A stretch of 38,253 nucleotides of DNA. It comes from Actinomycetota bacterium. Its GTDB lineage: Bacteria; Actinomycetota; Actinomycetes; Propionibacteriales; Nocardioidaceae. Of the stretch, positions 1 through 6,868 are shown in pieces. Below the pieces are notes generated by a model. That model saw nothing but the letters and a program-made list of their open reading frames with translations. It was not told the origin of the DNA and did no database searches. The position numbers and the translations under genes were made by a program. Each line of letters opens with the position of its first letter. The first letter of the stretch is position 1. Where the stretch lies: assembly GCA_009701885.1 (NCBI GenBank), contig WLJH01000031.1:1-38253 (forward strand). The letters are read 5' to 3'.

Positions 1-10
1 CCGCCCCAGA

Positions 11-34
11 CCCCCGTGGTCGCGACCACGGGGG
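11..34. repeat. Perfect 24-bp palindrome upstream of rpoA
   Basis: The two 12-bp arms 11-22 (CCCCCGTGGTCG) and 23-34 are exact reverse complements. The 9-mer CCGCCCCAG occurs on both sides, at 1-9 and 46-54. The position fits the gap between rpsD and rpoA (rpsD is expected just outside the window). It may be an intercistronic hairpin or a processing site. No T-run follows, so a classical terminator is not clear. Confidence 0.6.
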
Positions 35-123
35 GCCGGGGGGCTCCGCCCCAGCTCCACCTTCCTTCCACCTCGCAGTTCGGGCCCGTCAAATAGCGGT
101 CGGACCCGGAAAGGAAAGAACAA

Positions 124-1140
124 GTGCTCATCGCACAGCGCCCCACCCTGTCGGAAGAGACCGTCGACGAGTTCCGCTCGCGGTTCGTCATCGAGCCCCT
201 GGAGCCCGGCTTCGGCTACACCCTCGGCAACTCGCTGCGTCGCACCCTGCTCAGCTCGATCCCCGGTGCCTCCGTCACGAGCATCAAGATCGACAACGTC
301 CTGCACGAGTTCTCCACGGTGGAGGGCGTGAAGGAGGACGTCACCGAGATCATCCTCAACCTCAAGGCCCTCGTCGTCTCCTCCGAGCACGACGAGCCGG
401 TCACGATGTACCTGCGCAAGTCCGGCGCCGGTGACGTCACCGCCGCCGACATCGCGCCCCCGGCCGGCGTCGAGGTGCACAACCCCGACCTGAAGATCGC
501 CACCCTGTCCGACAAGGGCAAGCTGGAGATGGAGCTGGTCGTCGAGCGCGGCCGCGGCTACGTCTCGGCCGTCCAGAACAAGGGCGCCGACAACGAGATC
601 GGCCGGATGCCGGTCGACTCGATCTACAGCCCCGTGCTGAAGGTGACCTACAAGGTCGAGGCCACCCGAGTCGAGCAGCGCACCGACTTCGACAAGCTGG
701 TCATCGACGTCGAGACCAAGCCCTCGATCCGTCCCCGCGACGCGCTCGCCTCGGCGGGCAAGACCCTCGTCGAGCTCTTCGGCCTGGCCCGTGAGCTCAA
801 CGTCGAGGCCGAGGGCATCGACATCGGCCCCTCGCCCGTCGACGAGCAGCTCGCCGCCGACCTCGCCCTCCCGGTCGAGGACCTGCAGCTGACCGTCCGG
901 TCCTACAACTGCCTCAAGCGCGAGGGCATCCACACCGTGGGTGAGCTCATCGGTCGCTCGGAGCAGGACCTGCTCGACATCCGCAACTTCGGTGCGAAGT
1001 CGATCGACGAGGTCAAGGCCAAGCTGGTCGAGATGGGTCTGTCCCTCAAGGACAGCGCGCCCGGCTTCGACCCGCACGCCGCCCTGGCGGCGTACTCCGA
1101 CGACGAGGACGACGCCTTCGTCGAGGACGAGCAGTACTGA
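124..1140 (+). CDS. rpoA: DNA-directed RNA polymerase subunit alpha
   Basis: This is the alpha subunit, which dimerises to nucleate assembly of RNA polymerase and contacts activators and UP elements through its C-terminal domain. The 338-residue product has the N-terminal assembly domain (about 1-230; conserved [20 protein letters not shown] near residues 28-47) and the C-terminal domain (about 245-315, with [14 protein letters not shown] and the helix-hairpin-helix run [17 protein letters not shown]). The tail is acidic, ending [13 protein letters not shown], as in other actinobacteria. The GTG start at 124 follows a purine-rich stretch (GGAAAGGAAAG) at a suitable distance. The gene lies directly before rplQ, the usual order at the end of the S10/spc/alpha cluster, but the 177-nt gap to rplQ is long and holds a repeat. 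Confidence 0.98.
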   Translation: MLIAQRPTLSEETVDEFRSRFVIEPLEPGFGYTLGNSLRRTLLSSIPGASVTSIKIDNVLHEFSTVEGVKEDVTEIILNLKALVVSSEHDEPVTMYLRKSGAGDVTAADIAPPAGVEVHNPDLKIATLSDKGKLEMELVVERGRGYVSAVQNKGADNEIGRMPVDSIYSPVLKVTYKVEATRVEQRTDFDKLVIDVETKPSIRPRDALASAGKTLVELFGLARELNVEAEGIDIGPSPVDEQLAADLALPVEDLQLTVRSYNCLKREGIHTVGELIGRSEQDLLDIRNFGAKSIDEVKAKLVEMGLSLKDSAPGFDPHAALAAYSDDEDDAFVEDEQY

Positions 1141-1148
1141 CCTGCACA

Positions 1149-1241
1149 CCGCTGGCACGCACCTGGCGGCGTTGTCGGTCGGTCGACGACCAAACCCGGG
1201 TCGCCTTCCCTCCCTCCGCCTTGCCAGCTACGCACCAGCGG
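1149..1241. repeat. Intergenic repeat, family C, copy 1 (rpoA-rplQ gap)
   Basis: A stretch with 7-bp inverted ends (CCGCTGG at 1149-1155, CCAGCGG at 1235-1241). Its core, 1156-1224, is closely matched at 25191-25258: CACGCAC, GCGTTGTC, CGGTCGACG, AACCCGGG and CGCCTTCCCTC occur in the same order with near-identical spacing. It fills most of the rpoA-rplQ gap and so is transcribed in the ribosomal operon. It looks like a dispersed non-coding repeat. Confidence 0.7.
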
Positions 1242-1317
1242 CGCGCAGGCCGCGCACCATTCCACTGAGAAACATCTACTCCGGTACCTGGTACGGCCGG
1301 GGAGAATCGAGAGAGAC

Positions 1318-1887
1318 ATGCCCAAGCCCACCAAGGGTCCCCGCCTCGGCGGCAGCCCCGCCCACCAGCGGCTGATCCTGTCCAACCTGGCCTCCCAGCT
1401 CTTCGAGCACGGTCGCATCACCACCACCGAGTCGCGCGCCCGTGCGCTGCGCCCGCTGGCGGAGAAGCTGATCACCAAGGCCAAGAAGGGCGACCTGCAC
1501 CAGCGTCGCGAGGTCCTCAAGACCATCCGTGACAAGGGCGTCGTGCACGTCCTCTTCACCGAGATCGCCCCGACCTTCTCGGAGCGTCCCGGTGGCTACA
1601 CCCGGATCACCAAGCTCGGCCCCCGCAAGGGCGACAACGCCCCCATGGCCGTCATCGAGCTCGTGACCGAGGCCTACGACCCGAAGCCGGCCCGTGTGAA
1701 GACCACGCCCGCCCCGGCCGCCGCCCCCGTGGAGGAGTCGGCTGCCGAGGAGACCGAGGTCGAGGCCCCGGCCGAGGAGACCGAGGCGCCCGAGGCTGCT
1801 GCCGAGGCGACCGAGGCTCCGGCCGAGGAGACCGAGGCTGCTGCGGAGGAGACCGAGGCTCCGGCCGAGGACGCCGACAAGGCCTGA
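1318..1887 (+). CDS. rplQ: 50S ribosomal protein L17
   Basis: L17 is a large-subunit protein near the polypeptide exit tunnel. Residues 1-120 are the conserved domain, starting [18 protein letters not shown] and including [23 protein letters not shown] core sequence and the ERPGGYTRI / RKGDNAPM motifs. Residues from about 125 to 189 form a low-complexity Ala/Glu/Pro tail built from repeats of EAPAEETEA type. Bacterial L17 is typically about 120 residues; actinobacterial versions commonly carry such tails. ATG at 1318 is preceded by GGGGAG and GAGAGAG. It is the last ribosomal gene of the cluster and is followed by a strong terminator. Confidence 0.97.
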   Translation: MPKPTKGPRLGGSPAHQRLILSNLASQLFEHGRITTTESRARALRPLAEKLITKAKKGDLHQRREVLKTIRDKGVVHVLFTEIAPTFSERPGGYTRITKLGPRKGDNAPMAVIELVTEAYDPKPARVKTTPAPAAAPVEESAAEETEVEAPAEETEAPEAAAEATEAPAEETEAAAEETEAPAEDADKA

Positions 1888-1909
1888 TCCACCCCTGCAC
1901 CACCGCACG

Positions 1910-1939
1910 ACGCCCCGCCCGGGTCACCGGGCGGGGCGT
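1910..1939 (+). terminator. Terminator of the rpoA-rplQ operon
   Basis: A perfect 13-bp GC-rich stem (1910-1922 with 1927-1939) around a GTCA loop, starting 22 nt after the rplQ stop and followed by TCGTCGTG. It is the strongest simple hairpin at this end of the window. The absence of a long U-tract is usual in high-GC actinobacteria. Confidence 0.85.
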
Positions 1940-1963
1940 TCGTCGTGTGGGGCGCTCGTCGCA

Positions 1964-1987
1964 CAGGTGCAGGTGCAGGTGCAGGTG
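1964..1987. repeat. Short tandem repeat (CAGGTG)x4
   Basis: Four perfect tandem copies of the 6-mer CAGGTG in the gap between rplQ and the next gene. It may be a simple slippage tract; nothing else is seen here except a small hairpin (CTCGTG/CACGAG) at 2080-2095. Confidence 0.8.
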
Positions 1988-2107
1988 CGGTGGCGGACGG
2001 CGGACGACGTCGCCGGCGCGGACCGCTGTGGCCGGCGTCGCACCCGGCGTGGGCACCGTCATGCCCCCTGCGGGATCACCTCGTGAGTGCACGAGCGTTG
2101 ACTGAGC

Positions 2108-2620
2108 ATGACCACCTCGCACCGCACCCCGGCCCGCAGCCTCCGCAGCGCCCGCGCCCGCGCCACCTCGCTGGGCGTGCTCGCCGCCACCGCCACCTCG
2201 CTCGCCCTGGTGACCTCGACCGCCCCGGCGTCCGCAGCTCCCGCGGCCGGGACGCGCTCGAACGACGTGGTCGTGGCGCTGCTCGGCGGCGACGAGGGCG
2301 GCCCCAGCGCCCGCGTCCAGGGTCGTGACGGTCGCCTGGGCGCCGGCTGCCAGGAGTACCCAGTCCGCTACGCCGTGGACGGCGCGGAGGACGACTGGCT
2401 GCTCGAGCTCGTCGTCTCCGACCGTGCGGGCGACGAGGTCGCCTCGGTGTCCCTCCACGGAGTGGGCGCCGCGGCGAAGGGCCGCACCGAGGTCACCCTG
2501 TGCCGGGCGTCGGTCCGTGCGGGCCGGTTCTCGGTGGAGGGTGTGCTGACCGAGCGTGCCGGGTACGAGCAGGTCGAGCACGCCGTCGAGGGCGACACCT
2601 TCTGGCTCAAGCGCGGCTGA
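2108..2620 (+). CDS. Small secreted protein of unknown function
   Basis: The 170-residue product starts with a charged n-region rich in Arg, a hydrophobic stretch (about 20-38, GVLAATATSLALVTS) and a likely Ala-X-Ala cleavage site (ASAAPAAG, about residue 42), so export by Sec is probable. The mature part of about 125 residues is mostly predicted beta-like, with two cysteines (GAGCQEYPV and VTLCRAS) that could form one disulfide. I do not recognise the family. I considered a subtilisin-inhibitor-like protein because of size and secretion, but the conserved cysteine pattern is not there. No clear Shine-Dalgarno precedes the ATG. It converges on the leftward ketopantoate-reductase-like gene, with a hairpin between them. 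Confidence 0.75.
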   Translation: MTTSHRTPARSLRSARARATSLGVLAATATSLALVTSTAPASAAPAAGTRSNDVVVALLGGDEGGPSARVQGRDGRLGAGCQEYPVRYAVDGAEDDWLLELVVSDRAGDEVASVSLHGVGAAAKGRTEVTLCRASVRAGRFSVEGVLTERAGYEQVEHAVEGDTFWLKRG

Positions 2621-2625
2621 GCACG

Positions 2626-2642
2626 GTGCCCCACAGGGGCAC
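2626..2642. terminator. Bidirectional hairpin between convergent genes
   Basis: GTGCCCC (2626-2632) and GGGGCAC (2636-2642) form a perfect 7-bp stem with an ACA loop. It sits between the stop of the rightward secreted-protein gene (2620) and the stop of the leftward reductase gene (2660), so it can serve both. Confidence 0.6.
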
Positions 2643-2659
2643 ACCTCGCGAGGGGCGGC

Positions 2660-3619
2660 TCAGAGCCGGGCCAGGACCGTCGAGGCGTCCAGGGAGCGTG
2701 GCCGCCCGCGCCTCGCGGCCAGGGCCTGCACGTCGCCGAGCACAGCCGCGTTGGCGGGCGTGGCGACGGCGTACCTCGCGCCGAGGCGCACGACCTCGCC
2801 GTTGAGCAAGTTCGCCTCGGTGTCGCCCGTGCCGCGCTCGAGGCTCTGCCAGGTCGAGCTCCCGGCCTCGTCGCGACGGACCAGGGGACGCAACAGCTCA
2901 CCTCGGCGCAGCCGGTCCTCCTCCTCGCTGACCACGGGTAGCCCGGCGGTAGCGAAGGCGGCGACACCCTCGCGTCGCACCCGGTCGACGAGCGCGTCCG
3001 CCTCGGGGCCCTCGCGGTAGGCCGCGTCGACGGCGTTGCCGAGGTTGAGCAGCAGCTTGCGGCGCTTCCAGGCCATCACGTCCTCGCGCGGCACCGAGTC
3101 GAACCCCGCGGTGGCGAGGTCAGCGGCGACGGCGTGGTCGAGGTGGTCGGTGCCACCGGTGGCCAGACCGACGTCGAGCAGGCCAGGGCGCCCGAGGGAG
3201 TGCAGCACCACCGAGCCCGGACGCAGGCTGCTGGCCGGCATCATGACGACCACCCCGTGCACGGTGGCCGGGTCGCGGTGCGCGAGCAGCAGCCGCTCGT
3301 TGGCCACGGAGTTCTGCAGGCACAGCACGGGGACGTGGGCGGGGACGTGCGCCAAGGCCGGGAGCAGGTCGGGCGTGTGCTGGGACTTCACCGCGAGGAC
3401 CAGGACGCTCTGCCGGTCCCACGTCGCCTCGTGCAGCCCGGCCAGGGTGGGCACCGGGACCGTGCGCGCGCTGTCGCCCACCTCGAGCTCGAGACCCTCG
3501 CTCCGCAGCGCGGCCAGGGTGCTGCCGCGTGCGACGAGCTGCACGTCGTGGCCTGCCTCGTGGAGCAGCGCCGCGGTGCCGCCGCCGACGGCGCCGGCTC
3601 CGACCACGACGTACCTCAC
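2660..3619 (-). CDS. Ketopantoate reductase (ApbA/PanE) family oxidoreductase
   Basis: This is a probable NADP-dependent 2-dehydropantoate 2-reductase or relative; PanE makes pantoate for CoA synthesis. The 319-residue product opens with a Rossmann fold at residues 4-12 (VVVGAGAVGG), then an NAD(P)-binding region with VLVLAVKSQHT and LCLQNSVANE. The C-terminal helical domain contains MAWKRRKLLLNLGNAVDA, where the Lys and Asn fit the PanE catalytic/substrate residues. The GTG start at 3619 overlaps the TGA of the upstream GntR gene (GTGA), indicating translational coupling. Sequence further upstream in the frame belongs to the regulator's region and is not part of this protein. Being paired with a regulator, it may be a paralogue with another 2-oxoacid substrate rather than the biosynthetic PanE. 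Confidence 0.85.
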   Translation of the reverse strand: MRYVVVGAGAVGGGTAALLHEAGHDVQLVARGSTLAALRSEGLELEVGDSARTVPVPTLAGLHEATWDRQSVLVLAVKSQHTPDLLPALAHVPAHVPVLCLQNSVANERLLLAHRDPATVHGVVVMMPASSLRPGSVVLHSLGRPGLLDVGLATGGTDHLDHAVAADLATAGFDSVPREDVMAWKRRKLLLNLGNAVDAAYREGPEADALVDRVRREGVAAFATAGLPVVSEEEDRLRRGELLRPLVRRDEAGSSTWQSLERGTGDTEANLLNGEVVRLGARYAVATPANAAVLGDVQALAARRGRPRSLDASTVLARL

Positions 3620-3975
3620 CGGCGCCAGGCCTCCTCCAGCAGCCGGGTCGCCTCGTCGAGGCCGAGCCCGAGCCGACGGGCCTCGACGGCGTACGTCGTG
3701 GCCGCGGCGCGGGCGTCGCTGCTGGTGGCGGCCCCGGTGCTGCGGACGAACGTGCCGCGGCGCCCCTCGGTGACGACGACGCCGTCGGCCTCGAGCTCCT
3801 TGTAGGCCCGCGCGACGGTGCCAGCGGCCACGCCGAGCTGCTCGGCGAGAGCCCGGACCGTCGGCAGCCGGGTGCCGGCGGCCAGGTCGCCCGACGCCGC
3901 GCGGTTCGCCACCTGGCGGCGCAGCTGCTCGAAGGGCGGGTCTGCGGAGCCGGGGTCGAGGGGGTGGATCGTCAC
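3616..3975 (-). CDS. GntR family transcriptional regulator (YtrA-like, short)
   Basis: A 119-residue DNA-binding protein. Residues 10-77 are the winged helix typical of GntR (PPFEQLRRQVANRAASGDLA, then LPTVRALAEQLGVAAGTVAR and a wing ending GRRGTFVRS). The remaining 40 residues are a short helical tail (LGLGLDEATRLLEEAWR), as in the YtrA subgroup, with no large effector domain. The start GTG at 3975 lies 7 nt from a TACCGT box, suggesting a leaderless mRNA. Its stop overlaps the start of the reductase gene. It is divergent from the PfkB kinase across 165 bp that contain a hairpin repeat, so it could control itself, the reductase and perhaps the kinase (inference). Confidence 0.9.
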   Translation of the reverse strand: MTIHPLDPGSADPPFEQLRRQVANRAASGDLAAGTRLPTVRALAEQLGVAAGTVARAYKELEADGVVVTEGRRGTFVRSTGAATSSDARAAATTYAVEARRLGLGLDEATRLLEEAWRR

Positions 3976-3982
3976 CTGCGGC

Positions 3983-3988
3983 ACGGTA
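3983..3988 (-). promoter_or_regulatory. Putative -10 box of the GntR gene
   Basis: TACCGT on the minus strand, 7 nt before the GTG start. The spacing matches leaderless actinobacterial promoters. No convincing -35 is seen; the upstream sequence enters the hairpin repeat. Confidence 0.4.
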
Positions 3989-4010
3989 GGGCATCGGGTC
4001 CGGCCTCCCG

Positions 4011-4109
4011 CGGGTCGAGGTGCGGGTCGAGGTGCGGGGACGCGGTGTGACGCGTGGTGGGGCCTCGACCCGGGCCTCGACCCGGGCCACAGGACGCACC
4101 TCGACCACC
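4011..4109. repeat. Tandem-arm hairpin repeat, family A, copy 1
   Basis: Left arm: two copies of CGGGTCGAGGTG (4011-4022, 4023-4034). Core: GGGGACGCG, GTGTGA, CGCG. Right arm: two copies of GGCCTCGACCCG (4061-4072, 4073-4084), then GCACCTCGACCACC at 4096-4109. The arms are complementary in a 12-bp period, so the element can fold into a long hairpin. It fills the intergenic space between divergent gntR and pfkB-family genes. Confidence 0.8.
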
Positions 4110-4127
4110 GGACGACGCGCGACGTGC

Positions 4128-4133
4128 TAGACA
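4128..4133 (+). promoter_or_regulatory. Putative -10 box of the PfkB-family gene
   Basis: TAGACA ends 7 nt before the ATG at 4141, with no Shine-Dalgarno in between, consistent with a leaderless transcript. Confidence 0.4.
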
Positions 4134-4140
4134 ACCCGCC

Positions 4141-5037
4141 ATGGAACCGGACGTGCTGGTGGTCGGGGAGGCGCTCGTCGACGTGGTGCACGCCGCCGAC
4201 GGCACGGTCGTGGAGCGGGCCGGCGGCAGCGCGGCCAACGTCGCGGTGGCGCTGGCGAGGCTGGGGCGCGCCGTGCGGTTCGCGACGGCGTACGCCGACG
4301 ACGAGCGCGGCGCGGTGCTGGCCGAGCACCTGTCGACCGCCGGGGTGGCGCTGGCCGCGGACCCGCACGTGATCGCGCGCAGCTCCTCGGCGGTGGCGAG
4401 GATCGGCCAGGACGGGTCGGCGTCCTACGAGTTCGACGTGGACTGGCGCCTGGGCCCGGTGCCCGACGAGCCGGTGCCGCAGGCCGTGCACGTCTGCTCC
4501 CTGGGGGCGGTGCTCGCGCCGGGTGCGGCATCGGTGCGGGGGCTGGTGGAGCGGCTCCGGCCGAGGGCGACGGTGACCTACGACGTCAACGCCCGCCCCT
4601 CGATCACCGGCACGGGACCCGAGGTCGTCGCCACGGTGGAGGCGCTCGTCGCGCTCGCCGACGTCGTCAAGGTCAGCGACGAGGACCTCGAGGTGCTGTG
4701 GCCCGACCTGTCCGTCGACGCGGCGGCCGACCGGCTCGCCGGGCTCGGCCCCCGCGCAGTGGTCGTGACCCGAGGTGGCGAGGGGGCGACCTGGGTCGAG
4801 GCCGGACGTCGGGTCAGCGTGGACGCCCGGCCGGTCACGGTGGCCGACACGATCGGCGCGGGGGACACCTTCGCCGCAGCGCTGGTCGACGGGCTCTGGA
4901 CGCACGGCCTGCTGGGTGGCCGCCTGGAGGCGCCGGCCGAGTCAGTCGTGCAGGACCTGCTGGCGCACGCCGGTCGCGCGGCCGCGGTCACGGTGTCGCG
5001 GCCGGGCGCGGACCCGCCGTACCGCCACGAGCTCTGA
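4141..5037 (+). CDS. PfkB (ribokinase-like) family carbohydrate kinase
   Basis: An ATP-dependent sugar kinase, most like fructokinases/ribokinases. In 298 residues it shows both PfkB signatures: the N-terminal glycine-rich GGSAANVAVALARLG (about 28-42) and the C-terminal DTIGAGDTFAAALVDGL (about 236-252), which contains the anion hole and the catalytic Asp of the GAGD motif. The segment VTYDVNARPS with the following KVSDEDLEVL is typical of fructokinase-like members. ATG at 4141 leaves no leader behind the putative -10 box. It stands alone and divergent from gntR-panE-like genes. The substrate cannot be told from sequence. Confidence 0.9.
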   Translation: MEPDVLVVGEALVDVVHAADGTVVERAGGSAANVAVALARLGRAVRFATAYADDERGAVLAEHLSTAGVALAADPHVIARSSSAVARIGQDGSASYEFDVDWRLGPVPDEPVPQAVHVCSLGAVLAPGAASVRGLVERLRPRATVTYDVNARPSITGTGPEVVATVEALVALADVVKVSDEDLEVLWPDLSVDAAADRLAGLGPRAVVVTRGGEGATWVEAGRRVSVDARPVTVADTIGAGDTFAAALVDGLWTHGLLGGRLEAPAESVVQDLLAHAGRAAAVTVSRPGADPPYRHEL

Positions 5038-5069
5038 GCCAACCGACCTCGCGACGCCTAGCCGGCAGC

Positions 5070-5083
5070 TCCTTCCGGAAGGA
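5070..5083. terminator. Palindrome between convergent genes
   Basis: TCCTTCCGGAAGGA is a perfect 14-bp palindrome in the 72-bp gap between the stop of the kinase gene and the 3' end of the leftward flavoprotein pseudogene. It may act as a weak terminator. Confidence 0.35.
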
Positions 5084-5109
5084 CGCGCCGGTTCGGCGAG
5101 GCCGGGCGG

Positions 5110-5475
5110 TCAAGTCAGGTAGGCGTGGACGAGGGGGACGACGGAGGCGCCCTCGCCAGCCGCGGCCGCGACCCGCTTCATCGAGCCTGCCCGGATGTCG
5201 CCGACGGCGAAGACCCCGGGCACCGTGGTCGCGAGCTCAGCCGGGGGCAGGCCGTCGACCCAGTGGTCGCGGGGCACGTCGCGGCCGGTGAGGACGAAGC
5301 CGCGATCGTCGCGCGCCACGTCCGCGGGCAGCCACTCGCAGTGCGGCTCGGCGCCCAGCAGCAGGAAGAGCCCCTGGGCCGTCACCCGCTCCACCGCACC
5401 TGAGCGCACGTCCTCCAGCGCCAGCCACTCCAGCCGCGCCTGGCCACCGCCGTCGACGACCTGGGTGAAGGGACG
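5110..5475 (-). pseudogene. 3' part of thioredoxin-reductase-like flavoprotein, cut off by the IS
   Basis: This fragment encodes the C-terminal 122 or so residues, from FTQVVDGG onward, including the dinucleotide/FAD closing region VPGVFAVGDIRAGSMKRVAAAAGEGASVV and ending VHAYLT. Joined to the 5' part at 6910-8227 after deletion of the IS and one copy of the 7-bp duplication, the frame is restored exactly (RISVRP|FTQVV) and a 558-residue protein results. On its own it lacks a start and the FAD/NADPH binding motifs, so it is not expected to make a working protein. Confidence 0.9.
5469..5475 (+). repeat. Target-site duplication of the ISL3 element, left copy
   Basis: AGGGACG here is repeated exactly at 6910-6916, directly outside the two IS ends. 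ISL3 elements usually make 8-bp duplications; 7 bp are perfect here and the eighth differs (G/C), depending on where the end is drawn. Confidence 0.8.
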
Positions 5476-5498
5476 GGCTCTTGTGACTGATGTGTGGG

Positions 5499-6797
5499 TC
5501 ATGTTCGGCCTGGGAGGGCGGGTCGGTGTCCGCCGAGGGTGAGCATGAGTAGGGCGATGAGGGCGTCGGGGTCTTTGAAGCCGAAGGCCATGCGGGTGCG
5601 GAGTCGGATCTTGGTGTTGAGTGACTCGGTGCGGCCGTTGGACAGCCCGTGGGTGATGGCGGCCAGGATCGGGGCGCGTTGACGGCGCACGGTTCGTTGC
5701 AGGTCGACCATGTGCGGGATCCGGGACGCTGCGGCTGATCGGCACCACGTGTCGAGGGCATCTGGGGCGTCCTCGGGGGGCAACTTGAAGACCAGCCGGA
5801 GGCCTTCTTTGAGGAGGTAGGCGCGGTAGAGGCGGGGGTCGTTGACCGCGAGCCATTCGAGCTTGGCGTGTTGGCGCTCGGTGAGGTTCTCGGGGTTCTT
5901 CCACAGCGAGTACCTCACCCTGGTCAGGGCGTGGACTCGTTGGGCTTCTAGGTGTGGGGGGTCGGTGTTGGCGGGGCGGCCGGGGCGCTTGGGGTTGGCG
6001 CGCAGCGCCTTCTTCGCATCTCGCCAGGCCTGGAGTCGCAGTTCTCCGAGGGCGTCGTTGGCCCACTTGACTACGTGGAAGGGGTCGGCGACCTGGATCG
6101 CGTCGGGACAGTTCGCCGCGACGACGTCGGCGATGTACTTCGCGGAGTCGGCTGAGACGTGGGTGATTGCTGTACACCGGTCGGGACCGAGGGCGGTGAA
6201 GAACTCCTGCAGCGTGGCCTTGGACTGGCCTTTGCCGGCCCACACCAGCCGGCCGGTGTCGTGGTCGATGACCACCATCAAGAACAGACGTCCGCGGCGG
6301 TAGGAGACCTCGTCGATACCGATGCGTCGTAGTCCGGCGAGCTGGTCACTTGCGCCGCCTGTCTCGGCCCAGACCCGGGTGATGATCGACCCGACGGTCC
6401 GCCAGGCGATGCGCATCAGCACCGTCGCAGCGCTCTTGGAGGTCTGGGTGGCCAGCCACGCGACGGTGGCGTCGAAGTCGCGGGTGTGGCCGGCGTCGTG
6501 GCGCGCCCATGGGACGTGCGCGACGACCACCCCGTGGACCGGGCAGCTGACACGTGGCGCGTCGGCCTCGAGGAAGGCGGTCATCGTGCCCAGGTCCAGC
6601 GAGCGCCACCGACGTCGACCACGACCCGCGTCGTAGAGCCTGCCCCGGCGTAGACAGCGACCGCACCTGTTGCGGGACTTCGCGACCGGCCGGACATGGA
6701 CCACGACACAGCCGCCCTCGTCCTCGTCGTGCTCGACGGCTTCGATGACGGTCTTCTCCAAGCGCAACAAGGCACGCCATAGGCTGCTCTCACGCAC
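5499..6797 (-). CDS. ISL3-family transposase
   Basis: A 432-residue, apparently full-length DDE transposase that moves the IS. The N-terminal zinc-binding region has CGRC (about 41-44) and CPVHG (about 85-89), followed by the helix-turn-helix segment (TSKSAATVLMRIAWRTVGSI). The catalytic domain shows RIGIDEVSYRRG (first Asp), VADPFHVVKWAN (second Asp) and NGRTESLNTKIR (Glu). The GTG start at 6797 is preceded by AGGAG about 9 nt upstream and lies within one arm of a 14-bp inverted repeat (6793-6806), which may limit its translation. No frameshift or stop is seen. Confidence 0.95.
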   Translation of the reverse strand: MRESSLWRALLRLEKTVIEAVEHDEDEGGCVVVHVRPVAKSRNRCGRCLRRGRLYDAGRGRRRWRSLDLGTMTAFLEADAPRVSCPVHGVVVAHVPWARHDAGHTRDFDATVAWLATQTSKSAATVLMRIAWRTVGSIITRVWAETGGASDQLAGLRRIGIDEVSYRRGRLFLMVVIDHDTGRLVWAGKGQSKATLQEFFTALGPDRCTAITHVSADSAKYIADVVAANCPDAIQVADPFHVVKWANDALGELRLQAWRDAKKALRANPKRPGRPANTDPPHLEAQRVHALTRVRYSLWKNPENLTERQHAKLEWLAVNDPRLYRAYLLKEGLRLVFKLPPEDAPDALDTWCRSAAASRIPHMVDLQRTVRRQRAPILAAITHGLSNGRTESLNTKIRLRTRMAFGFKDPDALIALLMLTLGGHRPALPGRT

Positions 6798-6863
6798 GCC
6801 GTTCTCCTGCTCCTGGTGACTGTTCTTCGACAGCTCAGAAACCTAGACAGAGAACGGCGTGCG
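6793..6863 (-). promoter_or_regulatory. Inverted repeat that can hide the transposase start codon, with internal -10 box
   Basis: CGCACGCCGTTCTC (6793-6806) and its exact reverse complement (6850-6863) are separated by 43 nt. In RNA of the transposase strand the downstream arm includes the GTG start (6797-6795) and abuts the Shine-Dalgarno. A TANNNT box (TAGGTT, minus strand, 6840-6845) lies between the arms, so RNA started from it would lack the upstream arm while read-through RNA would contain both. Confidence 0.55.
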
Positions 6864-6868
6864 CTCAT

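Noticed and set aside
1964..1987. (CAGGTG)x4 as a phase-variation tract
   Set aside because: It lies in a non-coding gap after a terminator and a 6-bp unit would not shift a frame; no promoter elements surround it.
2660..4108. A 482-residue fusion of the reductase with an upstream region
   Set aside because: The extra N-terminal sequence overlaps the GntR gene in another frame and is Arg/Pro-rich; the Rossmann start at 3619 with GTGA coupling is convincing.
5110..6243. A 377-residue protein across the IS and the 3' flavoprotein fragment
   Set aside because: The frame passes through the transposase gene out of frame; only its last 122 or so residues are real, as part of the interrupted gene.
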